From assembly GCA_046293135.1 (NCBI GenBank), contig JBKBPR010000005.1, positions 73,494 to 137,493 on the forward strand: DNA of 64,000 nt, given 5' to 3'. The DNA comes from UBA2638 sp046293135 (GTDB lineage Bacteria > Pseudomonadota > Alphaproteobacteria > Micavibrionales > Micavibrionaceae). The translations under genes were made by a program, and so were the position numbers. This document shows, in pieces, positions 1 to 8,861 of the stretch; position 1 is the stretch's first letter, and each line of letters begins with the position of its first letter. The notes under the pieces are model-generated. The model did no database searches and was not told the origin of the DNA. It was given only the letters and a program-made list of their open reading frames with translations.

Positions 1-2
1 TG

Positions 3-143
3 CTGACCGATATCGAGCGTGAATTAAATGCTTATACAGCTGCGCGCATGAGCGGGAAGCGCTCCACACACACCAAAATTTCGAAATATATGGATATCTT
101 GAACTCAAAATCCCCCTATCCAACGCCTAACCAGCCATCTTAG
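3..143 (+). CDS. 3' end of an unidentified protein gene (46 codons visible)
   Basis: The frame is open from the window edge to a TAG at 141-143. The visible C-terminus is polar and rich in Ser, Thr and Lys (it starts LTDIERELNAY and ends PTPNQPS). There is no motif I recognise, and the start lies outside the window. It reads toward tRNA-Leu, whose first base is 76 nt downstream. An integrase is one thing that could sit beside a tRNA with a duplicated 3' end, but nothing in these residues shows that. Confidence 0.5.
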   Translation: MTDIERELNAYTAARMSGKRSTHTKISKYMDILNSKSPYPTPNQPS

Positions 144-218
144 CGAAAAATATTGCCGTACAGTGATAAACGCACTTGCCGCCGCCTAACTTATTTGTTA
201 ACAATCGCCATTGGTTTC

Positions 219-305
219 GCGGCCGTGGCGGAATCGGTAGACGCGCAGCGTTGAGGTCGCTGTGATAGAAATATCGTGGAGGTTCAAGTCCTCTCGGCCG
301 CACCA
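219..305 (+). tRNA. tRNA-Leu (GAG anticodon), CCA encoded
   Basis: Acceptor strands GCGGCCG (219-225) and CGGCCGC (295-301) pair fully; A302 is the discriminator and CCA (303-305) is encoded. The anticodon stem CAGCG/CGCTG (246-250/258-262) encloses the loop TTGAGGT with GAG at 253-255, which reads CUC/CUU. A long variable arm and a TTCAAGT T-loop in a GAGG/CCTC stem complete a class II leucine tRNA. A likely terminator follows at 338-373. Confidence 0.95.
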
Positions 306-337
306 CCAAACCCAAGTCAATTATTGGCCAAACGGCC

Positions 338-373
338 AGTGAAGTACGATGAAGTGTACCTCCACTCTTTTTT
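338..373 (+). terminator. Probable Rho-independent terminator of tRNA-Leu
   Basis: An interrupted stem (AGTG + GTAC at 338-347 against GTAC + CACT at 356-366, small internal loop) is followed by six T at 368-373. A separate small hairpin (TGGCC-AAAC-GGCCA, 325-338) precedes it. The position is 33 nt past the tRNA CCA end. Confidence 0.5.
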
Positions 374-403
374 AAAAGCGAAAAACGCGAAGCGTTTCTT
401 CGC

Positions 404-430
404 GAGGTTCAAGTCCTCTCGGCCGCACCA
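404..430 (+). repeat. Direct copy of the tRNA-Leu 3' end (27 bp)
   Basis: Bases 404-430 repeat 279-305 exactly: the T-arm, 3' acceptor strand and CCA of tRNA-Leu, 125 bp downstream. The copy abuts a hairpin (CGCGAAG, loop CGTTT, CTTCGCG at 386-404). Duplicated tRNA 3' ends are the classic trace of site-specific integration (attL/attR). Only about 100 bp lie between the copies here, so an integrated element, if there was one, has gone. Confidence 0.7.
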
Positions 431-446
431 ATTTTTTATTAAAAAG

Positions 447-516
447 CGCCGAACGATCGGCGAACCGCACTTGCGGTTTAAAAAGGATGCGACTGCATCC
501 CGCGAATAATTTCGCG
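447..516. repeat. Array of four perfect 6-bp/4-nt-loop hairpins
   Basis: Four 16-nt perfect hairpins in two abutting pairs: CGCCGA-acga-TCGGCG (447-462), AACCGC-actt-GCGGTT (463-478), a 6-nt spacer, GGATGC-gact-GCATCC (485-500), CGCGAA-taat-TTCGCG (501-516). The stems differ in sequence but share geometry. They lie in the otherwise non-coding 306-709 interval. The rest of that interval (517-709) is AT-rich and shows me nothing. Confidence 0.75.
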
Positions 517-709
517 CTCTTGAATTAAAAGTTCCCTTCAAACTCACCACCAAGCAAAATATCCATAATCCAGAGCAGACTCATGTTTTACAAAACACTC
601 TAAAGCCTAAAAATAAATATGGATGCTTAACCTAATCTTTAGAAAACACTGACATAATAATTATTAAGAAAAAATTTAAACTAATATTTAATATGTATGG
701 AATAAAAGC

Positions 710-895
710 ATGGGATATGATCACTTTCAAAGTGTGCCGTCTTTAAACACAGCATTTGAACAAGCTAAACAGGCGCTTAGCCCTTTAGATGTTAAATCAC
801 CTGAAACACAAGTGGCTTCTGTTATATATAGCGGCTCACATGCGCCTGTGAAAGATGAAAATGGACTTCCTGTTCCTGGCGGAATACGAGGTTAA
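710..895 (+). CDS. Small hypothetical protein, 61 aa
   Basis: A 61-aa reading frame starts at ATG 710 and ends in PVPGGIRG. It has no signal peptide, membrane segment or known motif; the composition is ordinary and slightly acidic. Support for reality comes from context: it stands alone and is followed 37 nt later by a strong intrinsic terminator. The Shine-Dalgarno sequence is weak (GGAAT about 10 nt upstream). It could be a small regulatory or secreted factor, but no function can be assigned. Confidence 0.5.
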   Translation: MGYDHFQSVPSLNTAFEQAKQALSPLDVKSPETQVASVIYSGSHAPVKDENGLPVPGGIRG

Positions 896-932
896 AAATC
901 TAGCTTAAGAGCAATATTTTTAAATCACGACC

Positions 933-959
933 TCCCCGCAATAGCGGGGATTTTATTTT
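933..959 (+). terminator. Strong Rho-independent terminator
   Basis: Stem TCCCCGC (933-939), loop AATA, stem GCGGGGA (944-950), then TTTTATTTT to 959. It is placed right after the 61-aa gene and before the maeB leader. Confidence 0.85.
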
Positions 960-1092
960 CAACCACAAAACACCAAAAATGCGGCGGCGCAGCATCCCTT
1001 AGGGCTTGCGATTCAGCGGGTGATTTGTTAATGCCATATCATATATAAAATTTCACATTCCATTTGTTAAACCTATAGAAAAAACGGCAGCC

Positions 1093-3426
1093 ATGACCAA
1101 AGATCAAGACGCATTCAGACAAGACGCTCTGGATTACCACCAATACCCCAAGCCCGGAAAAATCGCTATCCAGCCGACTACGCCGCTTTCGACACAGCGC
1201 GATTTGGCTCTGGCCTATTCCCCCGGTGTGGCCGCCCCGTGTGAAGAAATCGAGAAAGACCCGCTCAAGGCCTATGATTACACCTCCAAGGGCAATCTGG
1301 TTGCGGTTATCTCAAACGGTACGGCGGTGCTTGGATTGGGCGCGATTGGCGCTTTGGCCTCCAAGCCCGTGATGGAAGGGAAATCGGTTCTCTTCAAAAA
1401 ATTCGCAGCCATCGATTCCATGGATATCGAGATTGATGAAACCGATGTTGATAAGCTGGTTGATATTATCGCCTCGCTGGAGCCGACATTCGGCGGGGTT
1501 AATCTTGAGGATTTCAAAGCGCCGGAATGTTTCGAGATCGAACGCCGCCTGCGTGAGCGTATGAAAATCCCCGTTTTCCATGACGATCAACACGGTACAG
1601 CGATCATCGTAACCGCTGCGTTCAAAAACTGGATTGCCTATTCAGGGCGCGACATCAAGAAAATCCGTCTTGTCGCCAATGGCGCGGGCGCTTCGGCGAT
1701 TGCCTGTCTGAGCCTGCTGGTCGAAGCCGGATTGCCGCGCGAAAATATCATTGTTTGCGATCGTGTCGGCGTGGTCTATGAGGGACGCAATGAGGGCATG
1801 GATCCGGCGAAGGAAAAATTCGCGGTCAAAACCAAGCTCCGCACGCTCGAAGAAGCGATCAAGGACGCGGATGTATTCCTCGGCCTGTCGGCTGCGGGCG
1901 CGGTGTCAAAGCCGATGGTCAAATCAATGGCGAAAAACCCGCTGATTATGACGCTGGCCAATCCGACTCCTGAGATTATGCCCGAAGAAGTCCGCGAAGT
2001 CCGCGACGATGCGATTATCTGCACGGGGCGCTCGGATTACACCAATCAGGTTAATAATGTCTTGTGCTTCCCGTTTATTTTCCGCGGCGCGCTTGATGTC
2101 GGCGCAACGGCGATTAACGAAGAGATGAAAATCGCCTGTGTCGAAGCGATTGCAGCGCTCGCACGAAAGGAAGTCACCCCCGAAGTCGCCTCGGTTTACA
2201 GTGAAGAAACGCTGGAATTCGGGCCGGATTACCTGATCCCCAAACCGTTCGACCCGCGCCTCATCGTCGATCTGCCGATTGCGGTTGCCAAGGCGGCGAT
2301 GAAAAGCGGTGTGGCAACACGTCCGATCAAGGATTTTGCCGCTTACGAACAGCGTTTGCGCGAGTTTTTCATCCGCTCACAACTGGTTATGCGCCCGCTG
2401 ATGACCCGTGCCAAGGAAAACCCGAAGCGCATCGTCTTTTGTGAGGGCGAAGAAGATAACGTCCTGCAAGCCGTTCAAACCGTGATTGATGACGGGCTGG
2501 CCAAGCCGATCCTGATCGGACGGAAAAAAGTTGTCGATATTCGCATCAAGCGTTTGGGGCTGCGCATGAAATCCGGTGAGGATTACGAGCTGGTCGACCC
2601 TGAGAGCGATGCACGTTACCGCGATTATTGGGAACATTATCTGCGCCTCATGGATCGCAAGGGCGTAACGCCTGCAACGGCGCGTTACCGCGTCCGCACG
2701 TCACCAACCGTGATCGGGGGGCTGATGGTCAGCCGCGGCGATGCCGATGGCATTATCTGCGGCACGGTCGGCCAATATCACCGCCACTTGCGTCACATCA
2801 GGGACATTATCGGCCTCAAGCCCGGCGTTGAAACACCGGCGGCGATGAATGCGCTGATCCTGCCCAACAACAAGGGAACGTATTTCTTCTGCGACACCCA
2901 GATCAATCCGAATCCAAGCATTGCGCAAATCTCGGAAATGACTTTGCTGGCCGCCGAAGAAATCAAGCGCTTCGGCATCAAGCCGAAAGTCGCGTTGCTC
3001 TCGAATTCCAATTTTGGTTCAATCGATACGGACACAGCGTGCAAAATGCGCGCCGCCTATGCCGATATTCGTATGCGTGACCGCGAGTTGGAAATCGACG
3101 GGGAGATGCAGGCCGATGCGGCGCTATCCGAAAGCATTCGTGAGAAGATCATGCCGAACTCCAACCTTTCGGGTGAAGCCAATCTGTTCATCATGCCGAA
3201 TGTGGAATCTGCGAATATTTCCTTTAATATGCTCAAGGTTTTGGGCGAGGGAATTTCGATTGGGCCGCTCTTGCTTGGGGTTGCCCGTCCGGCGCATATT
3301 CTTACGCCTGCTGTGACACCGCGCGGAATCTTGAACGCCACTGCCATCGCCGTTGTCGGTGCGCAGGTGCAAGAACAGGATTTAAAAGACGAGAATGTCC
3401 AGCGCCGCGCCGTTGCCCATTTGTAA
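1093..3426 (+). CDS. maeB: NADP-dependent malic enzyme with phosphotransacetylase-like C-terminal half
   Basis: This 777-aa protein matches the long MaeB type, which oxidatively decarboxylates malate to pyruvate with NADP and so supplies NADPH and pyruvate. The N-terminal ~430 residues carry malic-enzyme features: SPGVAAPCEEI near 45, HDDQHGTAII near 165, and a Rossmann stretch with GAGASA near 200. Residues ~430-777 resemble phosphate acetyltransferase and usually bind acyl-CoA as a regulatory module. Length and domain order are normal. The gene is monocistronic: a terminator lies upstream, and it converges on the PBP gene across about 60 bp. Confidence 0.95.
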   Translation: MTKDQDAFRQDALDYHQYPKPGKIAIQPTTPLSTQRDLALAYSPGVAAPCEEIEKDPLKAYDYTSKGNLVAVISNGTAVLGLGAIGALASKPVMEGKSVLFKKFAAIDSMDIEIDETDVDKLVDIIASLEPTFGGVNLEDFKAPECFEIERRLRERMKIPVFHDDQHGTAIIVTAAFKNWIAYSGRDIKKIRLVANGAGASAIACLSLLVEAGLPRENIIVCDRVGVVYEGRNEGMDPAKEKFAVKTKLRTLEEAIKDADVFLGLSAAGAVSKPMVKSMAKNPLIMTLANPTPEIMPEEVREVRDDAIICTGRSDYTNQVNNVLCFPFIFRGALDVGATAINEEMKIACVEAIAALARKEVTPEVASVYSEETLEFGPDYLIPKPFDPRLIVDLPIAVAKAAMKSGVATRPIKDFAAYEQRLREFFIRSQLVMRPLMTRAKENPKRIVFCEGEEDNVLQAVQTVIDDGLAKPILIGRKKVVDIRIKRLGLRMKSGEDYELVDPESDARYRDYWEHYLRLMDRKGVTPATARYRVRTSPTVIGGLMVSRGDADGIICGTVGQYHRHLRHIRDIIGLKPGVETPAAMNALILPNNKGTYFFCDTQINPNPSIAQISEMTLLAAEEIKRFGIKPKVALLSNSNFGSIDTDTACKMRAAYADIRMRDRELEIDGEMQADAALSESIREKIMPNSNLSGEANLFIMPNVESANISFNMLKVLGEGISIGPLLLGVARPAHILTPAVTPRGILNATAIAVVGAQVQEQDLKDENVQRRAVAHL

Positions 3427-3440
3427 AAGGCACTGCTAAA

Positions 3441-3470
3441 AAATATCAATCACACGCTTCATGCGTGTGA
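3441..3470 (-). terminator. Terminator between convergent maeB and PBP genes
   Basis: Stem TCACACGC (3450-3457), 5-nt loop, GCGTGTGA (3463-3470). Read on the minus strand it is followed within a few bases by a run of T (positions 3444-3439), so it mainly serves the minus-strand PBP gene; on the plus strand no T-run follows. Confidence 0.55.
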
Positions 3471-3486
3471 CCAGCCTTATACATCT

Positions 3487-5787
3487 CTAATTATTATATT
3501 GCGGGGCGCGGCGTTCACGCGGCGCTGAAGGCTCGCCGTCGCGCTGCCCCCATCGTCTCTGCTGCTGGCCTTGCTGTTGCTGCTGCGGCACATTGTCAAA
3601 GCCACTAAAGCCACCGCCAGCGCCGCCAGCAGACCCGCCGCCTGCTGTCGGCAAAAGCCGTCCCAAAAGCTGTTGGAATCCGCCCGCAAGCCCGCCTTGC
3701 TGCTGGGCTTGATAGGCGATTAAATCTTCTTCGGAAGACAGGCTAAATGTGCGGCGCGGGGTAAATCTATGCTGCGAAGCGGCCATCACCCGCGACCATA
3801 TCCGCACAGGTGTACTGCCGCCCGTCACGCCCTTGGTCGGGGAATTGTCATCATTGCCAATCCAAACCGTTGTCACCAACCTGTCGGAAAATCCGGCAAA
3901 CCACGCATCGCGGCTTTCTTGTGATGTGCCTGTTTTACCGCTTACGGGGAAACCCTGCTTTGCGCCCTGCCCCGTTCCGTACAGCACAACATTTTGCAAC
4001 ATCGCCTGCATCTGGCGTACATGAAATTCATCGGCAACGCGGCGCGTCACGGTGTTTTGCGGGCGCTCATAATACACCTTACCGCTTTCATCGCGCACCC
4101 GTGTAATCGCATAGGGGAACACGGCATGGCCGCCATTGGCCAGCGCAGCATAAGCGGTTGTCAGTTCCAACGGCGAAACCGCATAAGAGCCGAGCGCCAA
4201 GCTCAAATCCGGCTCCATATTCGAGATAATGCCCATGCGCCGCGCCGTATCAATCACACGATCGGGCGTGACCTCACGCGTCACCAGCACTGCCGTGGTA
4301 TTCAGCGAAAGCGTCAAGGCTTCATCCATCGTCACCAGCCCGTAATATTTATTGCCGTAATTGGTCGGGCGATAGCGGCCTTGCCTGAACGGTTCATCCA
4401 TCATTTGCGTGTCGGGGCTCATCCCGAATTCCAGCCCCGCCAGATACACAAACGGCTTAAAGGCCGATCCGGGTTGGCGCTTGGCTTGTACAATGCGGTT
4501 GAACTGGCTGCGGTTATAATCACGGCCACCGACCAGCCCCAGCACGGCGCCGTCATGCGCCATCACGACCACAGCGCCCTGACCGATATTGCGTTCCTCG
4601 GCCTCGGCGCTCAAAACTTCGAACAGCGCCTTTTCAGCGGCGCTTTGAATATCAGACACCATCGCCGTTTCAACGATCAAATCCGTGTCGGGTGTGCCGA
4701 CCAGATCATCCAGCCCGTCAACAACCCAATCTGTATAATAGCGCACAGAATTGGCGTATTCGGGGCGTTGCGGCGGGCGCGGCGGAACATTGGAAATGCC
4801 CTTGGCCTCATCACTGGTGATGTAACCCGCCTCGACCATGGCTTGCAGCACCACATCGGCGCGCTCATTGGCCAGATTGGGATTGCGGCGCGGCGAGAAC
4901 CGCGAGGGCGCTTTGAGCAATCCGGCAATGATCGCCGACTCCCGTAAGGTCAGATCCTTGACGCTTTTGTCAAAATAAAGATTTGCCGCCGCATCAATCC
5001 CATATGTACCGGAGCCGAGATAAACGCGGTTCAGATAAGCGGTCAGGATTTCATCCTTGCTCAATTTGCGCTCCAGCCAAAGCGCCAACATGGCTTCCTG
5101 AATTTTCCGCTTATACGTCCGCTCATGGGTCAAAAACAGATTCTTGGCGAGCTGTTGTGTAATGGTCGATCCGCCCTGCACCACGCCGCCTGCACGCATA
5201 TTCACAACGGCGGCGCGCACAAGGCCGATAACATCAATCCCGAAATGCGAGTAAAACCGCCTATCTTCGGTTGCCATCACCGCATGAATAAGATGGGGCG
5301 GCATATCTTGCACCGAGATCGTATCGCCCTTCATCTCGCCATATCGCGCAATCACAGAGCCACTTGAATCCATAACGGTGATAGAGCTTTGGCGCTCGAA
5401 TGTCGCGCTGCGGGTGATGCTTGGCAATTCAAGGGCGAAGAATCCCAAAACCATCGCGCCAATAACACCGACAACCAGCCCCAACATAAAAACGGCTTTA
5501 AACGCCTTTCTTATCAGCGAGCTTCCGCCGCCTCTACCGCCTCTAGAGCCTCTGGAGCCACCACGCGTTCGGCTGCGCGTGCTTCTGGTTTTTTTCGGTG
5601 ATGCGGGTTTGGCAGGGCGCTTGACTGGTTTTTTAGGAGCGCTTGCTTTGGGCTTTGCCTTGGATTTGGAGGCCGCCGAAGAAGCAGATGTTTTGCGCTT
5701 CGGTACAACAGGAAAAGCCCCAGAAGAGCTAGCCTTGCTGCCTGATGAGCCAATAGTCGGCGGTTTTCGTGGTTTTTTCGTGGTCAT
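3487..5787 (-). CDS. Class A penicillin-binding protein (PBP1A type), bifunctional
   Basis: This 766-aa inner-membrane enzyme polymerises and cross-links peptidoglycan. A basic Lys/Ser/Pro-rich cytoplasmic tail (1-95) precedes one membrane helix (~97-118). The glycosyltransferase-51 domain shows EDRRFYSHFG (Glu174) and GGSTITQQLAKN (~206-216). The transpeptidase has SAFK (Ser441-Lys444), SLN (494-496) and SGKTGT (616-621), so both activities look intact. The last ~90 residues are Gly/Gln-rich and low complexity, longer than usual. It lies 52 nt downstream of a GNAT gene on the same strand. Confidence 0.93.
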   Translation of the reverse strand: MTTKKPRKPPTIGSSGSKASSSGAFPVVPKRKTSASSAASKSKAKPKASAPKKPVKRPAKPASPKKTRSTRSRTRGGSRGSRGGRGGGSSLIRKAFKAVFMLGLVVGVIGAMVLGFFALELPSITRSATFERQSSITVMDSSGSVIARYGEMKGDTISVQDMPPHLIHAVMATEDRRFYSHFGIDVIGLVRAAVVNMRAGGVVQGGSTITQQLAKNLFLTHERTYKRKIQEAMLALWLERKLSKDEILTAYLNRVYLGSGTYGIDAAANLYFDKSVKDLTLRESAIIAGLLKAPSRFSPRRNPNLANERADVVLQAMVEAGYITSDEAKGISNVPPRPPQRPEYANSVRYYTDWVVDGLDDLVGTPDTDLIVETAMVSDIQSAAEKALFEVLSAEAEERNIGQGAVVVMAHDGAVLGLVGGRDYNRSQFNRIVQAKRQPGSAFKPFVYLAGLEFGMSPDTQMMDEPFRQGRYRPTNYGNKYYGLVTMDEALTLSLNTTAVLVTREVTPDRVIDTARRMGIISNMEPDLSLALGSYAVSPLELTTAYAALANGGHAVFPYAITRVRDESGKVYYERPQNTVTRRVADEFHVRQMQAMLQNVVLYGTGQGAKQGFPVSGKTGTSQESRDAWFAGFSDRLVTTVWIGNDDNSPTKGVTGGSTPVRIWSRVMAASQHRFTPRRTFSLSSEEDLIAYQAQQQGGLAGGFQQLLGRLLPTAGGGSAGGAGGGFSGFDNVPQQQQQGQQQRRWGQRDGEPSAPRERRAPQYNN

Positions 5788-5839
5788 ATCCGCTCAGCCA
5801 TGGGGCTTGTTTTCATTCAAATCTAATTCAAGTCTAGCT

Positions 5840-6373
5840 CTAATTGCAATCCAGCCAATACCGCAACCGCGCGGGGAATTTATCCGATGCCGAGGTTTCA
5901 TTTTCAAGCTCTGCGCCGCAATGTTCAGCGATACGGATCGCGGCCACATTTTTTGGATCAATCGTCATCAAGGCGCGGTCAATCCCCAGATAACACGCAT
6001 AGGGCATACCTTTTTGCAAAATCTTGCGTCCGAACCCTTTGCCGCGCATAGACGGGCGGATCACGAAATTGATATGCCCACCCCATTTATCCAAATGCCA
6101 GTTGAGGCGGTGGCGCACATTAAATGTGCCGATAAACACCTCATCCTTTACCAGCCAGAATACGCTTTCGGTGACAGGCTCGACCCAATCGGCATAAGGC
6201 TTATGCAGATGGCGTTTGCCCTCATTAACATGATCTATAAAAGTTTCAAAATCGGCGCTGACTTCATCAATATCGAGAAAGCTATAGCGTCCTTCGGCCT
6301 GAAATTCTTTCAAAGCTTCAAGATAGCTCGCTTTATACTCAACCGCCGGTTTTACGAGTTTGGATGCAGACAT
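5840..6373 (-). CDS. GNAT-family N-acetyltransferase, 177 aa
   Basis: The protein has a GNAT fold signature: a GTFNVRHRLN strand, then the acetyl-CoA-binding motif A IRPSMRGKGFGRKIL (around 107-121) with the R/Q-x-x-G-x-G/A pattern, and a C-terminal NVAAIRIAEHCGA segment. Enzymes of this layout move acetyl from acetyl-CoA to an amine; the substrate cannot be read from sequence. It precedes the PBP gene by 52 nt and may be co-transcribed. A long open frame on the other strand here is an antisense shadow. Confidence 0.85.
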   Translation of the reverse strand: MSASKLVKPAVEYKASYLEALKEFQAEGRYSFLDIDEVSADFETFIDHVNEGKRHLHKPYADWVEPVTESVFWLVKDEVFIGTFNVRHRLNWHLDKWGGHINFVIRPSMRGKGFGRKILQKGMPYACYLGIDRALMTIDPKNVAAIRIAEHCGAELENETSASDKFPARLRYWLDCN

Positions 6374-6557
6374 ATCTGTTTTCTTGTTTTTTGTTCTCTA
6401 AATTACTCGAGTTCTCTGAATTACTCTGATGAACCGCCACACACATACATGAGAAAATGGTTATAAACAGTTTTATTGTGCAACGCAAATATTTTGGCCT
6501 GCAATGCTGTCAAAGCCGGAACAAAAAAACATTAGAAAATAATAAGCAATACAAACG

Positions 6558-7148
6558 TTACGGCGCTGGGCAAGACTCAGGAGGGCGCTCACCAAGGTAA
6601 TATCCGCGATTGGCCGCTTCTATATCACTGACATTCTCTATAATCAGAAAGTCATAGCGCATAGCGGAATCGCTCAAAACAGTGCCGTTGTTCCGAATGT
6701 TATCAGCTGTAAACAAAAGGCTATCACCGACCTCTTCGATCGGCCGCCCCGTTGTCAACGCTCTGATTTCGGGATTGTTGGTTGCCGTCCCCGCCAAAAA
6801 CGAACCACTCGTACAGGCACGTTGCGTCACCTTCTCCCGAATAGCGGCTTCACAGTTACGGCGGTAATTATCAATCGTGTTATTGCGCGTCAAATTGGTC
6901 ATTGTGTCGCAATACCCCAAAGCATCAACGGTAAATGGCTTGCCATCACGAACAACCGGAATAGCCGCCACGCTGACAAAAAACTGCTGATTAAAACGGC
7001 TGCGCGGGCTTTGCTCGATCTGATTAGGCGCAGTGGCCGTAGCAGAATTCTGATTTCCGTTATTCGCTGCGGGCTGCTCGTCTTGCTTACAAGCGGCCAA
7101 TGATACCGCCGCGCCTAATAATGCTGCTGTTAGAATTCCCTTTTTCAT
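6558..7148 (-). CDS. Hypothetical lipoprotein, 196 aa
   Basis: The N-terminus MKKGILTAALLGAAVSLAAC is a lipoprotein signal peptide, with Cys20 in the LAAC lipobox. An Asn/Gln/Ala-rich linker follows, then a globular part with four Cys (CDTM, NCEAAI, RACTSG and a C-terminal SCPAP), which could form periplasmic disulfides. No family is recognised. It stands between mgtE upstream and the GNAT gene downstream, all on the minus strand, with gaps over 100 bp, so it may have its own promoter. Confidence 0.8.
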   Translation of the reverse strand: MKKGILTAALLGAAVSLAACKQDEQPAANNGNQNSATATAPNQIEQSPRSRFNQQFFVSVAAIPVVRDGKPFTVDALGYCDTMTNLTRNNTIDNYRRNCEAAIREKVTQRACTSGSFLAGTATNNPEIRALTTGRPIEEVGDSLLFTADNIRNNGTVLSDSAMRYDFLIIENVSDIEAANRGYYLGERPPESCPAP

Positions 7149-7258
7149 CTCATCATCTCCCTGATTTCTTTTAATTTCTTGATGAAAAGTTATGGCATTC
7201 CGTAACCACGCGCAAATAGTTTCGGAAAAAAACTTTCAGAGGCACGAAAGTCTATAAT

Positions 7259-8671
7259 TTATAGCAAAACCAGCGTCGCCAGCCCAAGGAAGATCAAAAA
7301 TCCAAGGCAATCCGTGGTGGTGGTCAGGAAAGGCCCAGCCGAAAGCGCGGGGTCATAGCCAAAGCGCTCCAATATCAGCGGAATGCCCGTTCCGGCAATA
7401 CCCGCCCAGAACATATTGAACAGCATCGCCGCCATCAGCACCATGCCCAGCACAGGGCTGCCGAACCACAACGCGGCGAGCAATCCCATAATACAACCGA
7501 ATACAACGCCGTTCAGCGCCCCGACCAATATTTCACGCTTTATGATGCGGTTATAGTTTTGAGAGCTCAATTCGCGTGTGGCCAGACCGCGCACGGTGAC
7601 GGTCACAACCTGCATACCCGCATTCCCCCCCATCGCCGCAACAATCGGCATCAGGATCGCCAGCGCGACAATCTCCTCAATCGTCGCTTCAAAGCGGGAA
7701 ATCACGAATGAGGCAATAATCGTATTGACCAGCGTAATCGCCAGCCAGCGCATACGGTTCACGGATGTGCGCATCGGCGAGGTATATAGATCGCTGTCCG
7801 TCACCCCCCCAAGGCGCATAATGTCCTCTTGGGTTTCCTCGTCGATAACGTCGATAATATCATCAATCGTAATCACACCGAGCAAGCGCCCGTTATCATC
7901 AACAACAGGGGCGGAGAGCAGGTTATCACGGCGGAAAATATCGGCGACTTCCTCCTGATCCATCTCGGCGGGAATGGAATATACAACATCAAGCTTGAGG
8001 TCTTCCAGCCTGACAGGGCGGTGCGAACAGATAATCCGCTTGAGCGGGATAATCCCCGTCACGTGATAGGCGGGGTCAACCACAATCACGTCAAAAAACT
8101 CGTTCGGCAGGCTATCACCCGCGCTGCGCAGATAATCAATCGCCTTGCCGACCGTCCAGAATTCGGGGACGGCGACGACCTCACGCTGCATCAAACGTCC
8201 GGCGCTATCCTCCGGAAAACTCAAACCTTCCTCTAGGACAAGCCGCGTCTTGGCTGAGAGTTTGCTGATAATCTGCTTGCGGAAATCGGGGTCAATATCT
8301 TCGATAATATCGAGCGCGTCATCACTATCCAGATCGGACAAAATCCGCGCCACGTCCTCGGCGTCCATATTCTCAAGGACATTGCGGCGCAGCTCATAAT
8401 TCAATTCCGAATAGGTTTCGGGCGCGATTTGTTCCGAGAACATCTGCAAGAATTCGTGGCGCACATCGGCGCTCATCTTATGCAGCAATTCGGCAATATC
8501 GGCGGGACCCAGATCGTCGAGCATCTGGTGAACCGTGTCGGAATCCTGCGCCTTTATCGCCTCAATCGCTTGGGAGATTTCCTCGTCATCCAGACGAAAC
8601 GGATTGTCGTCTACTGAATCGCTCAGTAAAACGGCTATCGAATCATTGTCTTTTTTCAGCGTATCATCCAT
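7259..8671 (-). CDS. mgtE: Magnesium transporter MgtE
   Basis: This 470-aa protein has the full MgtE architecture. An acidic N-domain with DALDIIEDIDPDFRKQI repeats comes first, then two CBS domains (~155-285) that sense cytosolic Mg2+, a connecting helix, and a C-terminal five-helix channel (~290-470) containing the conserved stretch around PIVAAMGGNAGMQ. It lets Mg2+ into the cell when internal Mg2+ is low. I see no Mg2+ riboswitch in the 230-nt upstream gap. An inverted repeat GATAT-ctga-ATATC lies around 8739-8752. Confidence 0.95.
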   Translation of the reverse strand: MDDTLKKDNDSIAVLLSDSVDDNPFRLDDEEISQAIEAIKAQDSDTVHQMLDDLGPADIAELLHKMSADVRHEFLQMFSEQIAPETYSELNYELRRNVLENMDAEDVARILSDLDSDDALDIIEDIDPDFRKQIISKLSAKTRLVLEEGLSFPEDSAGRLMQREVVAVPEFWTVGKAIDYLRSAGDSLPNEFFDVIVVDPAYHVTGIIPLKRIICSHRPVRLEDLKLDVVYSIPAEMDQEEVADIFRRDNLLSAPVVDDNGRLLGVITIDDIIDVIDEETQEDIMRLGGVTDSDLYTSPMRTSVNRMRWLAITLVNTIIASFVISRFEATIEEIVALAILMPIVAAMGGNAGMQVVTVTVRGLATRELSSQNYNRIIKREILVGALNGVVFGCIMGLLAALWFGSPVLGMVLMAAMLFNMFWAGIAGTGIPLILERFGYDPALSAGPFLTTTTDCLGFLIFLGLATLVLL

Positions 8672-8840
8672 GAGTCTGTTTTTTAAAACCGCTGCAAAAT
8701 GTTGAGTTTCAATCGGGTTGATTTGCGTTCATTAGGATATCTGAATATCAGGCGGGACACTACCCTATTTACAACGCTCTGTCACCCCCTCCGCAGCATT
8801 GCGCGTGTTGACATGGGGCAAAAACACACCCCAAAAGCAA

Positions 8841-8861
8841 ATGCCCGCACAAGGCGGGCAT
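8841..8861 (-). terminator. Hairpin of the ATGCCCGC...GCGGGCAT family, terminator position
   Basis: Perfect 8-bp stem ATGCCCGC/GCGGGCAT with the 5-nt loop ACAAG. It lies just past the stop of the minus-strand gene at 8906, and on that strand T-rich sequence follows. The same stem with loop ACAGG occurs at 36314-36334 and 37065-37085, so it is both a dispersed repeat and a plausible terminator. Confidence 0.6.

Noticed and set aside
404..430. Second tRNA gene
   Set aside because: Only the T-arm, 3' acceptor strand and CCA are present; no anticodon or D arm.
276..509. 77-codon frame starting inside tRNA-Leu and crossing the hairpin array
   Set aside because: It overlaps the tRNA and its residues merely translate repeats; no ribosome site.
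3994..4947. Plus-strand open frame of 317 codons inside the PBP gene
   Set aside because: Antisense shadow of conserved transpeptidase sequence; His/Arg/Gln-rich composition typical of reverse frames.
5378..6466. Long plus-strand open frame (362 codons) over the PBP start and GNAT gene
   Set aside because: It is antisense to two well-supported genes, has low-complexity Leu/Pro composition from the reverse of a Lys/Ser tail, and no ribosome site.
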